Shown here piece by piece: positions 45,298 to 55,395 of a stretch of DNA of 64,000 nt; within the stretch, counting starts at the first letter, position 1; every line of letters starts with the position of its first letter. The stretch is from NCBI RefSeq assembly GCF_000143415.4, contig NW_003314267.1:544908-608907 (forward strand). The letters are read 5' to 3'. This DNA comes from Selaginella moellendorffii. Lineage: Eukaryota > Streptophyta > Lycopodiopsida > Selaginellales > Selaginellaceae. The notes under the pieces are model-generated. The model saw only the letters and a list, made by a program, of their open reading frames with translations, did not search any database and had not been told where the DNA came from. Made by a program: the position numbers and the translations under genes.

Positions 45298-45718
45298 TCA
45301 TGGTTTTTGTTGGCTATTTGATCGGCATTTATACCCATGGAATCCATATGGAACTCCAGCAGGCAACTCTAGAAAAGCCACTGTCTCAAGCGTGGGCGAT
45401 TTGGCATCTATGACCAAAAGCTCCAAGACACCATTTTTCTCATCATGGATGTAGCTTAAGACGTATCCATCACCTTCCTCCTCGCCATTCGCCACAAAAC
45501 TTACCACGTTTGAATCTCCTTGATGCCACAATGCACAGCTCCTTGAGGTCCAGGTCACTTGTTCTGTCAATTACCACACTGGACAGCCGTGGAGCGTCCA
45601 GATCAACCTTGGCCAGGCCCGAGAATTTGGGCCATGGCCCATAGTTGTAGATGTACCGGTTCTTCTGCCCCAGGAGTTTCTGGTTGATCTTTCCAAAATC
45701 CAGTCCCACCAAGCACAC
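45298..45718 (-). pseudogene. NCED/CCD carotenoid cleavage dioxygenase, C-terminal fragment
   Basis: Two overlapping minus-strand frames match the end of 9-cis-epoxycarotenoid dioxygenases: NQKLLGQKNRYIYNYGPWPKFSGLAKVDLD, then after a frameshift near 45500-45560 EGDGYVLSYIHDEKNGVLELLVIDAKSPTL and ELPAGVPYGFHG, where the His of GFHG is one of the four iron ligands. About 140 of the usual ~600 residues remain; the fragment begins abruptly near 45718. The intact family cleaves epoxycarotenoids in the abscisic acid pathway, in plastids. This is a dead fragment captured in the PPR cluster; a shorter scrap of the same region occurs at about 50787-50845 (plus). Confidence 0.75.
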
Positions 45719-46129
45719 ATGTTGCTTCCACGACCGAGATTGAGATAGTTATCCTTACCTCAAAACCAAATTTTAAGAGTGGTTGTACAAGTGATTGTTG
45801 TGTGGCTTGCTGCTTGGATAATTTCTGGGGGATTTCACTTTGTAAGTGAATTCAATATAACCAATAGTCATGTAGAACAGTGTGTCCTTGGAAAGTCTGA
45901 ACGTTCTTAGTTTTGAAGTGTGGCAGGACTAGATTCTTAGTTGCGGGGAAAAAATTCTCTCCATAATTTATATGGATCTATGCTTAGAACTAATGTTAAG
46001 AAAACATAATATGTGATTCCCACAGGCAAAGCTTTTGTACCAGTGTGACATCACGGTTTGAAGAATCTGTACCGATCATGATCGCATATTAATTTACAGC
46101 CCCACTTTCGACATGCATCCCATAGCTGC

Positions 46130-46290
46130 AAAGACGATGGTGGTGTAGGTCAAGACACTAATCTCCGAATTGATGATTGTTTCTACAACTCTCAAGGCAC
46201 TAGCCAAGATTGCATCAACAGATATGCTTTTTTTCTCATAGAGAGCAATGTATGGTCAAGAGGTTTTATTGGATGGAATAAAAAAGTGTA
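46130..46290 (+). pseudogene. Fragment of the Cys-rich ORF found intact at 49442-49831
   Basis: The plus strand encodes GQDTNLRIDDCFYNSQGTSQDC, matching the C-terminus (DHDTNFRIDDCFYNNQGTIQDC) of the minus-strand ORF at 49442-49831, then continues differently (INRYAFFLIESNVW). No upstream signal-peptide portion is seen. Confidence 0.5.
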
Positions 46291-46526
46291 GCAATCTATC
46301 TGCAGCTTGTAAGCTTCACAATGAGATCAAGCACGTCGTTGTGGCAGGAGATTCTTTGGCATCCAATTTTCTGGTGCAAATGTATGGGAGGTGTGGATGA
46401 CCCGAGGCAGCATGGCAAGTATCTAGATCGAGGAGTGGAATGCCATGCCACATCAAACAGCCATCTTGACCAAGAAAAGCAGTTGTTTGATCGAATGGGA
46501 CCTTGCTTCATGGTCGATCATGATCA
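46291..46526 (+). pseudogene. PPR fragment
   Basis: KLHNEIKHVVVAGDSLASNFLVQMYGRCG is a classic L-type PPR stretch, followed by scraps of the MPEWDVASWSIMI repeat. Interrupted by TRIM 2 at 46527; the PPR sequence resumes at 47354. Confidence 0.6.
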
Positions 46527-47353
46527 TGTTAGAGGTAGAGATGATGTGGCATGTAGTTATGCCCACGTGGCAGTAGTTCCATGTATATGTACCATCTATA
46601 TACAGTTGAATATAGAGAGAGAGAAAGTTCTTGTTCCTCATGTGCATCTCTCCATTGCTAACATGGTATCTAAGCAATTGGCTCCTTGATTTTGGGCATG
46701 GCGCTTGCTGGCCAAGAGGCCAGTGACGAGGAGGAGGATGAGCCTCTTGATTGCAATCCCTTTTTGCAATGCTTGAAGCTTTTTTTGGATGTGCTAGATG
46801 CTTGAGGCATTGCATCAAGGCACTAGGCCGTGTAGAGGCGTTGAGCAGCAAGCAGTAGCAAGTAGAGCATAAAGCCAGTGGGAGATTGAGAGATTTCAGC
46901 AACCCACATCAAAAATTGGATCAAGCAAGATTCAAGAACATTGCATAACAGCAATTGGGAAGGATGCTTATGGAGATTCAAGTGCTTGGTAGCAGTAGAA
47001 GTGGGAGCCTGGCAGTTCATAGCCAAGACCACATGCTAGTGGCAAGATTGAAGCCATAGCAAGGAGCAAAGAGTGTGCAAGCAAGTTCAAGACCAAGAAC
47101 CAAATTTTGGGTTGATTGATGAGTTTTTCATATGCTTTTCTCATCAACTCTCCATGCTCATCATCTCAGACTAGCTAGGCACGATTAGATTCAGGCTCGG
47201 ATCAGCCGCCTGATCGTGAGTGGGAGTGTTAAAGGTAGACATGATGTGGCATGTAGTTATGCCCATGTGGCAGTAGTTCCATGTATATGTACCAGTTGAA
47301 TACAGAGAGAGAGAAAGTTCTTCCTCCTCATGCGCATCTCTCTACTGCTAACA
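46527..47353 (+). mobile_element. TRIM retrotransposon 2 with perfect target duplication
   Basis: LTRs 46527-46663 (137 bp) and 47227-47353 (127 bp), both TGTTA...CTAACA and near identical. The left LTR is followed at once by TGGTATCTAAGC (46664-46675), a tRNA-Met-type primer site. A purine stretch GAGTGGGAG precedes the right LTR. Flanking GATCA at 46522-46526 and 47354-47358 is a perfect 5-bp target duplication. The interior lacks pol. The related PPR copy at 43614-43634 shows the uninterrupted site (GATCATGATCACTGCC), confirming the insertion. Confidence 0.9.
46698..46805 (+). CDS. Minimal gag-start-like ORF inside TRIM 2 (35 aa)
   Basis: ATG 22 bases after the primer site opens MALAGQEASDEEEDEPLD and closes with TGA at 46803-46805. 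The acidic start resembles the gag N-terminus of the gypsy fragment at 49078 (MAGEQEIDPDEEYG), so it is probably the remnant of an ancestral gag. Whether it is translated is unknown. Confidence 0.35.
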   Translation: MALAGQEASDEEEDEPLDCNPFLQCLKLFLDVLDA

Positions 47354-47402
47354 GATCATTGCCTTCCCTTGGCATGGCTTACTACTGTTTTTTATTCCAT
47401 GA

Positions 47403-47436
<34 letters not shown>

Positions 47437-48200
47437 CAGAGAGGCTGAAATACAATGATAGTATGCCACAAACAGGCATTTGGATAAAGAAATGCATCTT
47501 TGAGCTTATGCCAGAAAGGAGCTAATCTCTTAGACCACAATTCTATCAAAGACAACCAACATATGCCAATTAAGGACTCTGTTTATGCCGAGAGATCTTG
47601 TTTCTTGGAACTCTCATCTAGCAGCAACTGCCCAAGCTGGGCATTTGCAGGAAGTGAAGAACATCTTTTCCAACATGCCAGAGTTTGCTCCTCTGTCGTT
47701 CATGCCCAGTGCTTTGGCCACCCTCATAAGGATTTGGTTGTGTCCATTTCTTTTCTTGTCATCTTGGTGGAAAGTGGCTGCTTCACAAGTCCATTGTCTT
47801 GTGCTGTGCTTGCACAGATCACGACGACAGTCGAGGCTGAGCAGAATTTTTACAGCATGCAGTGTTTATGCTGCAGTTGTATTCTCAAGAATTGACTCAT
47901 GACACTGAAGCCATATATTTAGGTCTGCCTGATCAAGGCAATCATTTAGTTTGGGAACATCTAAAGAATCTCTTTGATGAATGATGAGACAAGGTTACGT
48001 GGACTGCCATGCTGACAGGGTATGTTAACTACCAGAAGTTGGAGGAAGTGTTCGAAACAATGCCAATCACAGCGTGATAGCAGATTGTGCTCTTGCCCGA
48101 AATGGACGTATGCTTTTTGCGAAGAGAATGTTTGACAACTCCAATGTTCTTGAATATGCTATCATAATAAGGAGGGAGTGCTGAACTTTCTGGGCTGGCG
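47354..48200 (+). pseudogene. Decayed PPR copy
   Basis: Frame-broken PPR text matching 43620-44600: RDLVSWNSHLAATAQAGHLQEV, KNIFSNMPEFAPLSF, LVVSISFLVILVESGCF. It contains the microsatellite at 47404-47440 and many deletions. An inverted near-identical copy lies at about 49960-50700. Confidence 0.65.
47404..47440. repeat. (GT)n(GA)n microsatellite
   Basis: TGTGTGTGTGTG followed by about nine GA units. Confidence 0.9.
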
Positions 48201-48394
48201 GATCCAGCCAATGGCAGCTGTCCAATAGGGGGTAATTGTAAAAGGGTTATTTCTTTAACCATGTCTTAGTGAATAATTGTGTTGATGTTTGCTCCTAGCC
48301 AATGGGAGGCAGCCAAACTGCGTGAGAGAAGAAGGTGTAGCAACATGTGTCACATGCATGTGTTCTGTAGCAGATCTCACTAGAGTTCCAACCC

Positions 48395-48710
48395 TTATGC
48401 TGGAGCTTGTGGAAAAGATCCAGTGCCAATCAATGCAATTTGAGATTGTGGGCAATGCCAGTCTAGGAGACTAGATTTGGATCTGGCATGGCATGGAAGA
48501 TCGCAATCAAGATGGCCGAATTGGATGTAGCTCATGAGGATGGTGTTCAAGGACATTGGTTGCTCTCTCTTGCCCTGGAGAGGAGGATCTTTGTCTTGCG
48601 CAAATGCCCATTCGAGGCCAATGCTTTGATCATGGCATTGTAGCTCGATTTGGGAGAAGATCTGCCATACCTCCGCAACATCCACGATTTGGGCATATGC
48701 ATCGATGATC
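48395..48710 (-). pseudogene. Degenerate PPR-like fragment
   Basis: Minus-strand frame IIDAYAQIVDVAEVWQIF and LNTILMSYIQFGHLD have the PPR helix pattern. It is fused in frame to the gag N-terminal fragment at its 5' side, so the open frame crossing the junction is a chimera. Confidence 0.45.
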
Positions 48711-49220
48711 TTCACCTTATCCTCACAAGGATTGTGAGACCAACAACTTTCCCACAATTCCAACCAAGAATCAACCTCTTGACTATCACAAACATCTGGT
48801 GATGACTTCCATTCCATAATACCATAATCCTTGGCATGCTTGACGTACCAATGGTAATCATAGACATGAGATCGATTCAATCCTTGAGGGTCCATGTGAA
48901 GCAAGAAATCCTTAATGAGATTGACAGAATCCTTAACCTCCTTTATGTCACTCTAAACTGCAGAAATCTAGCGTTCTTGCCACACAACGACATCATCAAG
49001 AGTCTCTTCCGCATCGTCATAGCTATCATCACTAATGCCATACTCCTCATCAGGATCAATCTCTTGCTCACCTGCCATCCCCAAAAGAACGTGCTGCTCT
49101 GATACCAATGAGATGATTAAGAGAGCAAACCCTAGGCCAACCTCCCAACCCTTAAGGCATTACGGCCTTAAATCCCACAGGCCATAGAATATTCTTGAAA
49201 TATTCCTGTGGTTCATGTCA
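48711..49220 (-). mobile_element. 5' end of a gypsy element: LTR, primer site and gag start
   Basis: LTR 49109-49220 (112 bp, same length and about 90% similar to 43384-43495), then TGGTATCAGAGC (49096-49107, minus strand) as primer site, then ATG at 49078 opening MAGEQEIDPDEEYGISDDS, an acidic gag N-terminus with a stop after about 36 codons and further gag-like text (DFLLHMDPQGLNRSHVYDYHW). It supplies exactly the parts missing from the element at 40684-43495, so the two may be pieces of one family or even of one split copy. Confidence 0.75.
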
Positions 49221-49360
49221 TGTAGAGCCATGGAAGATTTGCCATGCTGCCTCTGGGCATCCACACCTCCCATACATTTGCACCACCAAATTGCATGCCA
49301 AGCTCTTGCCGCGAGGAGGTGCTCAATCTCATTGTGGAGCTTAGAAGCTGTGGATAGATT
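49215..49360 (-). pseudogene. PPR fragment (inverted copy of 46291-46430)
   Basis: Reverse complement encodes LVQMYGRCG-PEAAWQIFHGS, matching the plus-strand fragment near 46370-46420. The gypsy LTR begins next to it. Confidence 0.55.
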
Positions 49361-49441
49361 GGTTCACTTCTTTATTGCATCCAACAAAAGCTCTCAAAAA
49401 TCTAGTGCTAATATGGTTCTCTGTAAGAAAAAACCATATAA

Positions 49442-49831
49442 TCATGCACAATCTTGGATGGTTCCTTGGTTGTTGTAGAAACAATCATCAATTCGGAAAT
49501 TAGTGTCATGATCCGCACCACTGTTGTCTTTGCACATCGCATAGTAGACCAACTTTGGGATGGTTTCATTGTTATACAAGTAACCTGTGGGCGTGCATAT
49601 CTCTAAGAAATTTGTCCTGCCACACTTTAAATTCCCATTATCATTGTGGATGTGATTGTCCAAGACCAAATAAATCTGAGATTTTTCAGGGAGACACCAT
49701 TCTAAATGAATATAGATTAGGGTGAATTCAAATATAGGACAAGTAAGTGAGAAATCCCCACACCCAAATGTTTTAGGAATGATCAAAGTAGCAAGCGAGG
49801 CAACAATAGAAACTATCAATTGCACACCCAT
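49442..49831 (-). CDS. Possible secreted Cys-rich protein (129 aa)
   Basis: ATG at 49829-49831 (an open frame continues upstream without a better ATG). The N-terminus MGVQLIVSIVASLATLIIPKTFGCG looks like a signal peptide, and eight Cys follow the hydrophobic core (in GCGD, TCP, WCLPE, KCGR, ICTP, MCKD, DCFY, QDC). No family recognised. The ORF is intact although its surroundings are decayed, and its C-terminus is duplicated at 46130-46200 in a broken form. It could be a small apoplastic protein or a surviving piece of a larger gene; moderate doubt remains. Confidence 0.4.
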   Translation of the reverse strand: MGVQLIVSIVASLATLIIPKTFGCGDFSLTCPIFEFTLIYIHLEWCLPEKSQIYLVLDNHIHNDNGNLKCGRTNFLEICTPTGYLYNNETIPKLVYYAMCKDNSGADHDTNFRIDDCFYNNQGTIQDCA

Positions 49832-49959
49832 TCTAAAAATTAGTTTTCTGGAAGTACAAATGCTGAGATTTATTGGCAAGGGAAAATCCAATCAACCTTT
49901 ATGAAGCAAAATTTTTTGCCATGTAGTCCATGTAAGATTCGGTGGTGAAGTAGCTAAAT

Positions 49960-50750
49960 ATTCTTATTGATGAACAAACATGTTCGAGAACATTAGGGTT
50001 GTCAAACATTCTCTTTGCAAAAAGCACACATCAATTTCGGGCAAGAGCACAATCTGCTATCATGCTGTGATCAGCATTGCTTCAAACGCTTCCTCCAACT
50101 TCTAGTAGTTAACATACCCTGTCAGCATGGCAGTCCACGTAACCTCGTCTCATCATTCATCAAAGAGATTCTTTAGATGTTGCCGGACTAAATGATCGCC
50201 TTGATCAGGCAGACCTAAATATATGGCTTTAGCGTCATGAGTCTGTTCTTGAGAGCAGGATTGCAGTGCAAGCAAATGCTGCATGCTGTAAAAATTCTTC
50301 TCAGCCTCAACTGTCGTCATGATCTGCACAAGCACAGCACAAGACAATGGACTCGTGAAGCAGCCACTTTCCGCCAAGATGACAAGAAAAGTAGTGGACA
50401 CAACCAAATCCTTATGAGGGTGGCCAAAGCACTGGGCGTGAATGATAGAGGAGCAAACTTTGGCATGTTGGAAAAGATGTTCTTCACCCTTGCAAATGCC
50501 CAGTTTGGGCAGTTGCTGCTAGATGAGAAATCCAAGAAACAAGATCTTTCGGCATAAACAGAGTCCTTAATTGGCATATGTTGGTTGTTTGTGGTCTAAG
50601 AGATTAGCTCCTTTCCGGCATAAGCTCAAAGATGCATTGCTTTATCCAAATGCCCATTTGTGGCATACTATCATTGCATTCTAGCCTCTCTCTCATTTTT
50701 TCAAAAATCCACAAGGTGTCCTCTAGCCTATGGTTGTTTACATATTCTGT
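49960..50750 (-). pseudogene. Decayed PPR copy, inverted relative to 47354-48200
   Basis: Minus strand encodes MPIKDSVYAERSCFLDFSS, KNIFSNMPKFAPLSF, LFLSSWRKVAAS and near 50700 TMLTEYVNNHRLEDTLWIFEKM, the same deletions and frame breaks as the plus-strand copy at 47500-48000. The shared lesions show that the two came from one decayed ancestor by inverted duplication. Confidence 0.7.
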
Positions 50751-50786
50751 CAACATGGTAGTCCACGGAACTAGTATGTCTACATG

Positions 50787-51090
50787 TGCTACTATGGGCA
50801 ATGGCCTAAATTCTCAAGCCTAGCCAAGGTTTATTTAGACGCTCTTGGTCGACTAATTAGATGGTTTTTACTATTACAAAAATATAATTTTGAAATAGTA
50901 TATAGACCTAGAAAATTCTATAAACAAGCCAATTACATAAAGTGTATCATTATAAAAGAGTTACCTAATACTAAAGTAAACAAACTCTCAAATGTTATTT
51001 ATTTGCAATTTCCGAACCTACCACTTGGTTGGAAGATATATAAATCTATCTTTCTATGGGTTCCGTTCCACCCCACTATAACTTGCTAAA
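50787..51090 (+). pseudogene. NCED scrap joined to a gypsy RNase H fragment
   Basis: YGQWPKFSSLAKVYLDAL repeats part of the NCED fragment at 45620-45670. In frame with it, LGRLIRWFLLLQKYNFEIVYRP is the C-terminal RNase H signature of Ty3/gypsy pol (G-R-L-x-R-W...F-x-I-x-Y-R-P). The fusion is a junction between two dead fragments. Confidence 0.6.
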
Positions 51091-51127
51091 GAAAAAGAAA
51101 TTGTTTATTTTAAAGACATTGAATTTT

Positions 51128-51181
51128 GACTTCTTAGAAAGTTATTCAACCCAGTATTATTCAAACCCAATGACAGTTAAC
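51128..51181 (-). repeat. Second 5S rRNA-derived fragment, degenerate
   Basis: Same order as 8022-8076: GACTTC, TATTCAACCCAGTATTATTCAAACCCAA and GTTAAC aligned with the 5S A-box to C-box region, with the C box largely lost. A GAGTCTGAGATGGAG-type repeat follows within about 25 bp, the same association as near 7900-8080. Confidence 0.5.
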
Positions 51182-51244
51182 TAATTTCGAGATAGGACCC
51201 AAGAAAGAGTCTGAGATGGAGTTTGCGAACAAGCACATTAATCA

Positions 51245-51720
51245 TACATGAGTAGTGCTGCTTTGAGGGTTTGATGAAGTGATCAAACTAGAAAGACACA
51301 AAGAGATCTTGAGCTATGGCAGTAGTGCCTTTATGAGCACATGATGTGAGCAAAGTTGTTAACCTAGCTTCATCAGGTGTATTAGTAGCGACCATGGTTT
51401 GAAAGGCATCCAAGGCTTTGGAAATGGCCCCAATCCAAGAGTATGCCACCAGCATTGCGTCCCAAGATATGAAATCCTTGTCTGGCATTGTTAAGAATAT
51501 CTAATTTGCCATACCCAGATGCTCATTTTGGGTATATGCAGAAAGCATTGCACTCCATGAAGATTGATTTCTTTCTTGGATTGAATCAAACACACTTTGG
51601 GCTTCCAGTAACTGTGAATTTGATGATAAACCAGACAAGAGAGCATTGAAAGCAAGATGCAAATGGTGAGGGTGATGAAGAGCATGAAGGAGGCGGCTGG
51701 GATCTGGAATTGCCCCAGAT
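51245..51720 (-). pseudogene. Decayed PPR copy (paralogue of 44640-45010)
   Basis: MPDKDFISWDAMLVAYSWIG, ALDAFQTMVATNTPDEARL and LTSCAHKGTTAIAQDLFVSF. It preserves the frame lost by a 10-bp deletion at about 44825 in the longer copy. Near 51660 it runs into unrelated sequence. Confidence 0.7.
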
Positions 51721-51749
51721 GCCTATATTTTATTTCCATATTCTATGCA

Positions 51750-52809
51750 CTCACAAAATTAAAATCTTATACATCTTTTTATAAATTTACTTATATGAAT
51801 AAATATAATTCTTAAAAATAATTGTGAAATATTTAATATTTATAGATAAAAATATATTTATATCAAAAAAACATTTTTAATTTTTTAATTTAACTTTATA
51901 ATTTTAATTATTTAAAGCCCATCAATTCTTTTTATATTATCAAATTGATAACACTATCACTACTAACATTAGCCCCTCCATGAAGGTTTATTCTTACCTT
52001 CACAAGATTTCCTGTATTATACAATATGAGATAAAAAAGAACTTTTAAAGAGGTTTATAGAAGATGACCATAAATTGTTATTCTTAGTTTAAATTAATTT
52101 TATGTTAAAACCTTTTACTTGTTATAACTTTTAATATCTTTGAATGTGTAAAAACATTCTAATACTATATATTCCCCTGAAAATATATGTTCTTATGATT
52201 AACAACATATTTATATATACTTATCATAATAAATATATAATTATGGATGATTATCATCTTTATGTTTGTGTTAATGAATAATAAAGTTATTGATGTTGCA
52301 AAAATAAATATTTATAAGATTTATTAAATTTGATACATTTATATCTTTATATTTTTTATAAAGATAAAACTACATTTTGAAAGAGTAAATTTTTTAATAT
52401 AAATAAATTACAAAAAATTATTTTATATATATATATATATAAAGAGAGAGAGAGACACAGACACACATTTACATTATTAGGTATTCATTTGGAGTAATTT
52501 TTCTTTAGATATTACTATTTTAAAATTTTTTCACAAACATAATTTAATATATTGGGACATTTTTAAAAATTAATTTAGATATGCATTATTTTCTATTTTC
52601 AAATACAGCAAGAAATCTACATATGTAAGGTTTACACATGTAAATATAATTTTTATCATATTATTTAAATGTATGATTGGATATTTTTTAAGGTATAAAC
52701 TTGCAGAATATTAACTGTAGTGGGCATTAAATGATAAAATACGTTTTAATGAAATAAAATTGGAAATTCATTTGCTTAGTTTTCCTCTAACAAAATTAGT
52801 AGAGGGACA
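51750..52809. other. AT-rich gene-free stretch downstream of SCARECROW
   Basis: Strongly A+T-rich with no ORF, and a (TA)n(GA)n(CA)n microsatellite at 52425-52467. The last part should contain the 3' UTR and polyadenylation signals of the GRAS gene, which ends at 52810. Confidence 0.6.
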
Positions 52810-55182
52810 TCAAGGATGACGCCACGCAGACGCCGTCAAGAGGCACAAGTCTTTCCACCCAAGCTTGAGCGTTCCATTGTCCTCCACCAGAGTGTATCCT
52901 TGCAAAGGAAACATCCCCAGCAACAGCGTCGCCTGTGTGGCTGCATTCCCAGCCAACGAAATCGGCCGAAACCCCGACTGCTTGAGCTGATCCCTCCACT
53001 GCTCAAACTTGACCTCTCCAGTCCGTGCAGGCCCGCCAACCGCCAGTATGTTCTTGATCTCGCAAGACAGCAGCTGCTGCTCCACCATATGCCGATCCGG
53101 ACTATCCTCCGGAAAGCTCGCGCCAAGAGAATCAAACAGTGCCGAATAGTAGTGCAGCGCCTCCACGAACCGGTTGAGAAACGATCCCGCGTGGCTCAGA
53201 TCTTGCTCCACCATGGTCACCACCTTTGGCTCCAAAGACCCAAGTAGCTTCAAGGTCTTGGAATCTGACCCGGTCACGTCGTAGAGCGAGTGGTGCAGCC
53301 AGTGCACTGCGAGCGCGTCGCCCTGCCGGACCTTGAGTGTCGCAGCGTCGCAGTGGCCGATCTTGTCCGCCACCGCGAAGAACTCAAAGGGCAGGCCGAG
53401 CGAGCTCGCAAAGTCGGATAGCCTCTTGCCGGTTGCCTCGAGCGCCTCGGCCGAGGTGCCCAGTCCGGTGATCCGGACGTTCGGAGGGCCTCCCGGCCTG
53501 GAAGCCAAGATGTGGAAGAGCGCCGGCCACTGCAATCCTTGCATGATATCAATGTCGACAATGTGGACGCTTTGCTCGCCCTCGAACGCCTCGAGGATGG
53601 CCTGGTTTGCGGTGAAGTGCGAGAACTTGACGAGAGGGCACATCCCGTTGAAAATCTGGAACGCGGCGGCGATGCTGTGGTTGTAGACGTGGTGAATCCC
53701 CGGGAGCGCGGAGCAAATGCCCAGGCACGAGTTTACCATCCGCGCCGCCATGGCCTCGGCGAAGTAGGCGGCGACGCGCTGGACGGAGCTCCCATATGGC
53801 GATGCCAGCTCCGTGAGCTGGGGCTGGATGAGGTTGGCCTCCTCGAAGTTGTCCGTGGAGATGGCCTCGGCGCACTGGAGAAGGAGCGCCAGGAGCTGCA
53901 AGCCGGCATCGTCGCTCGTGCCGGCGATGGTGGCGGCACTCGTGGCGGTGGTGGTGGCGGTGGCGGCCCCGCCACCGCTGCCGGCTTGATCGTCTTTCCC
54001 CGATGGCTGGTCCTGCGACTCGGAGGATTTGTCTTTGGAAGAGTTTGTTGGAGAAGGGAGCTGCTGCTTTGCGTGATTCTTGTGCTGCTGCTGGNNNNNN
54101 NNNNNNNNNNNNNNNNNNNNNNNNNNNNNNNNNNNNNNNNNNNNNNNNNNNNNNNNNNNNNNNNNNNNNNNNNNNNNNNNNNNNNNNNNNNNNNATTTCT
54201 GGGATGATTCTAGTGATAACTTGAGACCATCGTGAGGAGGAGGAGGAGGAGCCTGCTGCTCGAATGACTTCCCTTCCATCGCCATTTCCTCCACGCGACT
54301 ATTCCCACAGTCTTCCAGACGGTGGGGTACTGTTTCTGGATCCACTCTCGACCGCTTCAAGCTCGGCTGCTCCACAGCCGCGGCCGCGGGATTGACGGAG
54401 TGGCCATGATGCTTGAGCTGGTTTTGCTGCTGCTGCTTGAGAGAGTGATGACCATGCAACATCTCGTGGTGGTGCCGCAAGCTGATGATCCTCGACTCGA
54501 TAACCGGAGCTACGTGAGGATTGCACGGCGAGAGGTTTTCCAGCAGCGACTGCCATATGTGCTCGGCCGGCATGCTCGGAAAGCTGTGAGATATGTCACT
54601 CACCATCGTTTCCAGCCACACTGCAACAGTTCCCTCGTCCATGGACCTGATCTCGTTCATGGAAAATCCTCCTCCTCCAGCCGGCCCGGCCTTGGAATTC
54701 ATGCTCGAATCGAGCTCCATCGACGTGGGAAGTGTTCCCCACTGCTGCTGGCTGGAGTTTCTCCCATCGTTGTAGTGATCTTGTTGGAAGAGGAGACTAT
54801 TATCTGGCGCGAACAATTGCGAGCTTGGCGAGCGGAAGAGATTGGCGGCGCTGCTCGACGACCAGCCGGATGGCCCGTGGAGTGATCCCCATAGGCCTGG
54901 TGACGCGCCCTGGAAGAATCCCGGGCTTGGAAGCTGCCATCCCAGAAGTGAAGGAGATGGCGGCAGCTCCATGGTGGACGAGGAGGAAGAAACCCGCGAC
55001 TGGGAAGATGACTTTGATGAGCTTAAAGTCGATGCTCCTGGCTCGTACGACGTCGTGTTCGTCGCTATAAGTGACAGTCCACCATCGCTGGGCGACTCGA
55101 AGGAAGAAATACCAAAGCTTTGCGAGTTGTGGTGGAGCGTTTCAGTTGCGTGTTGGTGGATCTCGTCACGATCTCCTCCCAT
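52810..55182 (-). CDS. SCR: SCARECROW-type GRAS transcription factor (contains assembly gap)
   Basis: ATG at 55180-55182, TGA at 52810-52812; 790 codons counting the gap as 100 bases. N-terminal half is Ser/Gln/His-rich and disordered, but holds a SCR-specific block ([18 protein letters not shown]...[16 protein letters not shown]) matching the WVDAII...PCNPN region of land-plant SCARECROW. The GRAS domain fills the last ~365 residues: LHR I ([16 protein letters not shown]), VHIID ([15 protein letters not shown]), LHR II, PFYRE region, and SAW ending SAWRHP. Strong match to SCARECROW rather than SHORT-ROOT or other SCL groups. In flowering plants SCR acts in the nucleus with SHORT-ROOT to specify endodermis and cortex. 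No intron is visible in the coding region; the N-run lies in the Gln-rich linker, so true length is unknown. Confidence 0.9.
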   Translation of the reverse strand: MGGDRDEIHQHATETLHHNSQSFGISSFESPSDGGLSLIATNTTSYEPGASTLSSSKSSSQSRVSSSSSTMELPPSPSLLGWQLPSPGFFQGASPGLWGSLHGPSGWSSSSAANLFRSPSSQLFAPDNSLLFQQDHYNDGRNSSQQQWGTLPTSMELDSSMNSKAGPAGGGGFSMNEIRSMDEGTVAVWLETMVSDISHSFPSMPAEHIWQSLLENLSPCNPHVAPVIESRIISLRHHHEMLHGHHSLKQQQQNQLKHHGHSVNPAAAAVEQPSLKRSRVDPETVPHRLEDCGNSRVEEMAMEGKSFEQQAPPPPPHDGLKLSLESSQKXXXXXXXXXXXXXXXXXXXXXXXXXXXXXXXXXXQQQHKNHAKQQLPSPTNSSKDKSSESQDQPSGKDDQAGSGGGAATATTTATSAATIAGTSDDAGLQLLALLLQCAEAISTDNFEEANLIQPQLTELASPYGSSVQRVAAYFAEAMAARMVNSCLGICSALPGIHHVYNHSIAAAFQIFNGMCPLVKFSHFTANQAILEAFEGEQSVHIVDIDIMQGLQWPALFHILASRPGGPPNVRITGLGTSAEALEATGKRLSDFASSLGLPFEFFAVADKIGHCDAATLKVRQGDALAVHWLHHSLYDVTGSDSKTLKLLGSLEPKVVTMVEQDLSHAGSFLNRFVEALHYYSALFDSLGASFPEDSPDRHMVEQQLLSCEIKNILAVGGPARTGEVKFEQWRDQLKQSGFRPISLAGNAATQATLLLGMFPLQGYTLVEDNGTLKLGWKDLCLLTASAWRHP
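54095..54194. other. Assembly gap of 100 N
   Basis: Exactly 100 N, the usual placeholder for unknown length. It falls between codons for ..LSLESSQK and [11 protein letters not shown], in a CAG/CTG-rich repeat that probably caused the assembly break. Confidence 0.95.
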
Positions 55183-55395
55183 TGCTCCTCATCTTGGTGA
55201 TTGGGAGGAGGCCTCAGCGGCATTCTTCTGTTCATGGGAAAGACTAGGTGAGTAGCGTCCCAAGAAAAGAAAAAGAAGACAAGTGATAAGGGAGAACCAT
55301 CTACAAATTCTAAAGCGTTTTCCAAGAGATTATAGGTAGAAAAACTTACGCGTTGCCTTCCGACGTGTGCGTGACAACTCGTTCACTGGGATCGA
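55183..55395 (-). promoter_or_regulatory. SCR 5' leader with intron and upstream ORFs
   Basis: A clear 122-bp intron, 55228-55349 (minus strand: GTAAGTTTTT...CATGAACAG), lies in the leader. The spliced leader has two upstream ATGs: one at 55221-55223 opening an out-of-frame uORF of about 52 codons that overlaps the main start and ends at 55065, and one at 55190-55192 opening an 8-codon uORF. Such uORFs may dampen translation. Confidence 0.55.

Noticed and set aside
53512-54207. Long plus-strand open frame antisense to SCARECROW (231 codons)
   Set aside because: It is the mirror of the GRAS coding strand, rich in Gly/Arg/Glu by composition and running through the N gap. The opposite strand matches a known family throughout.
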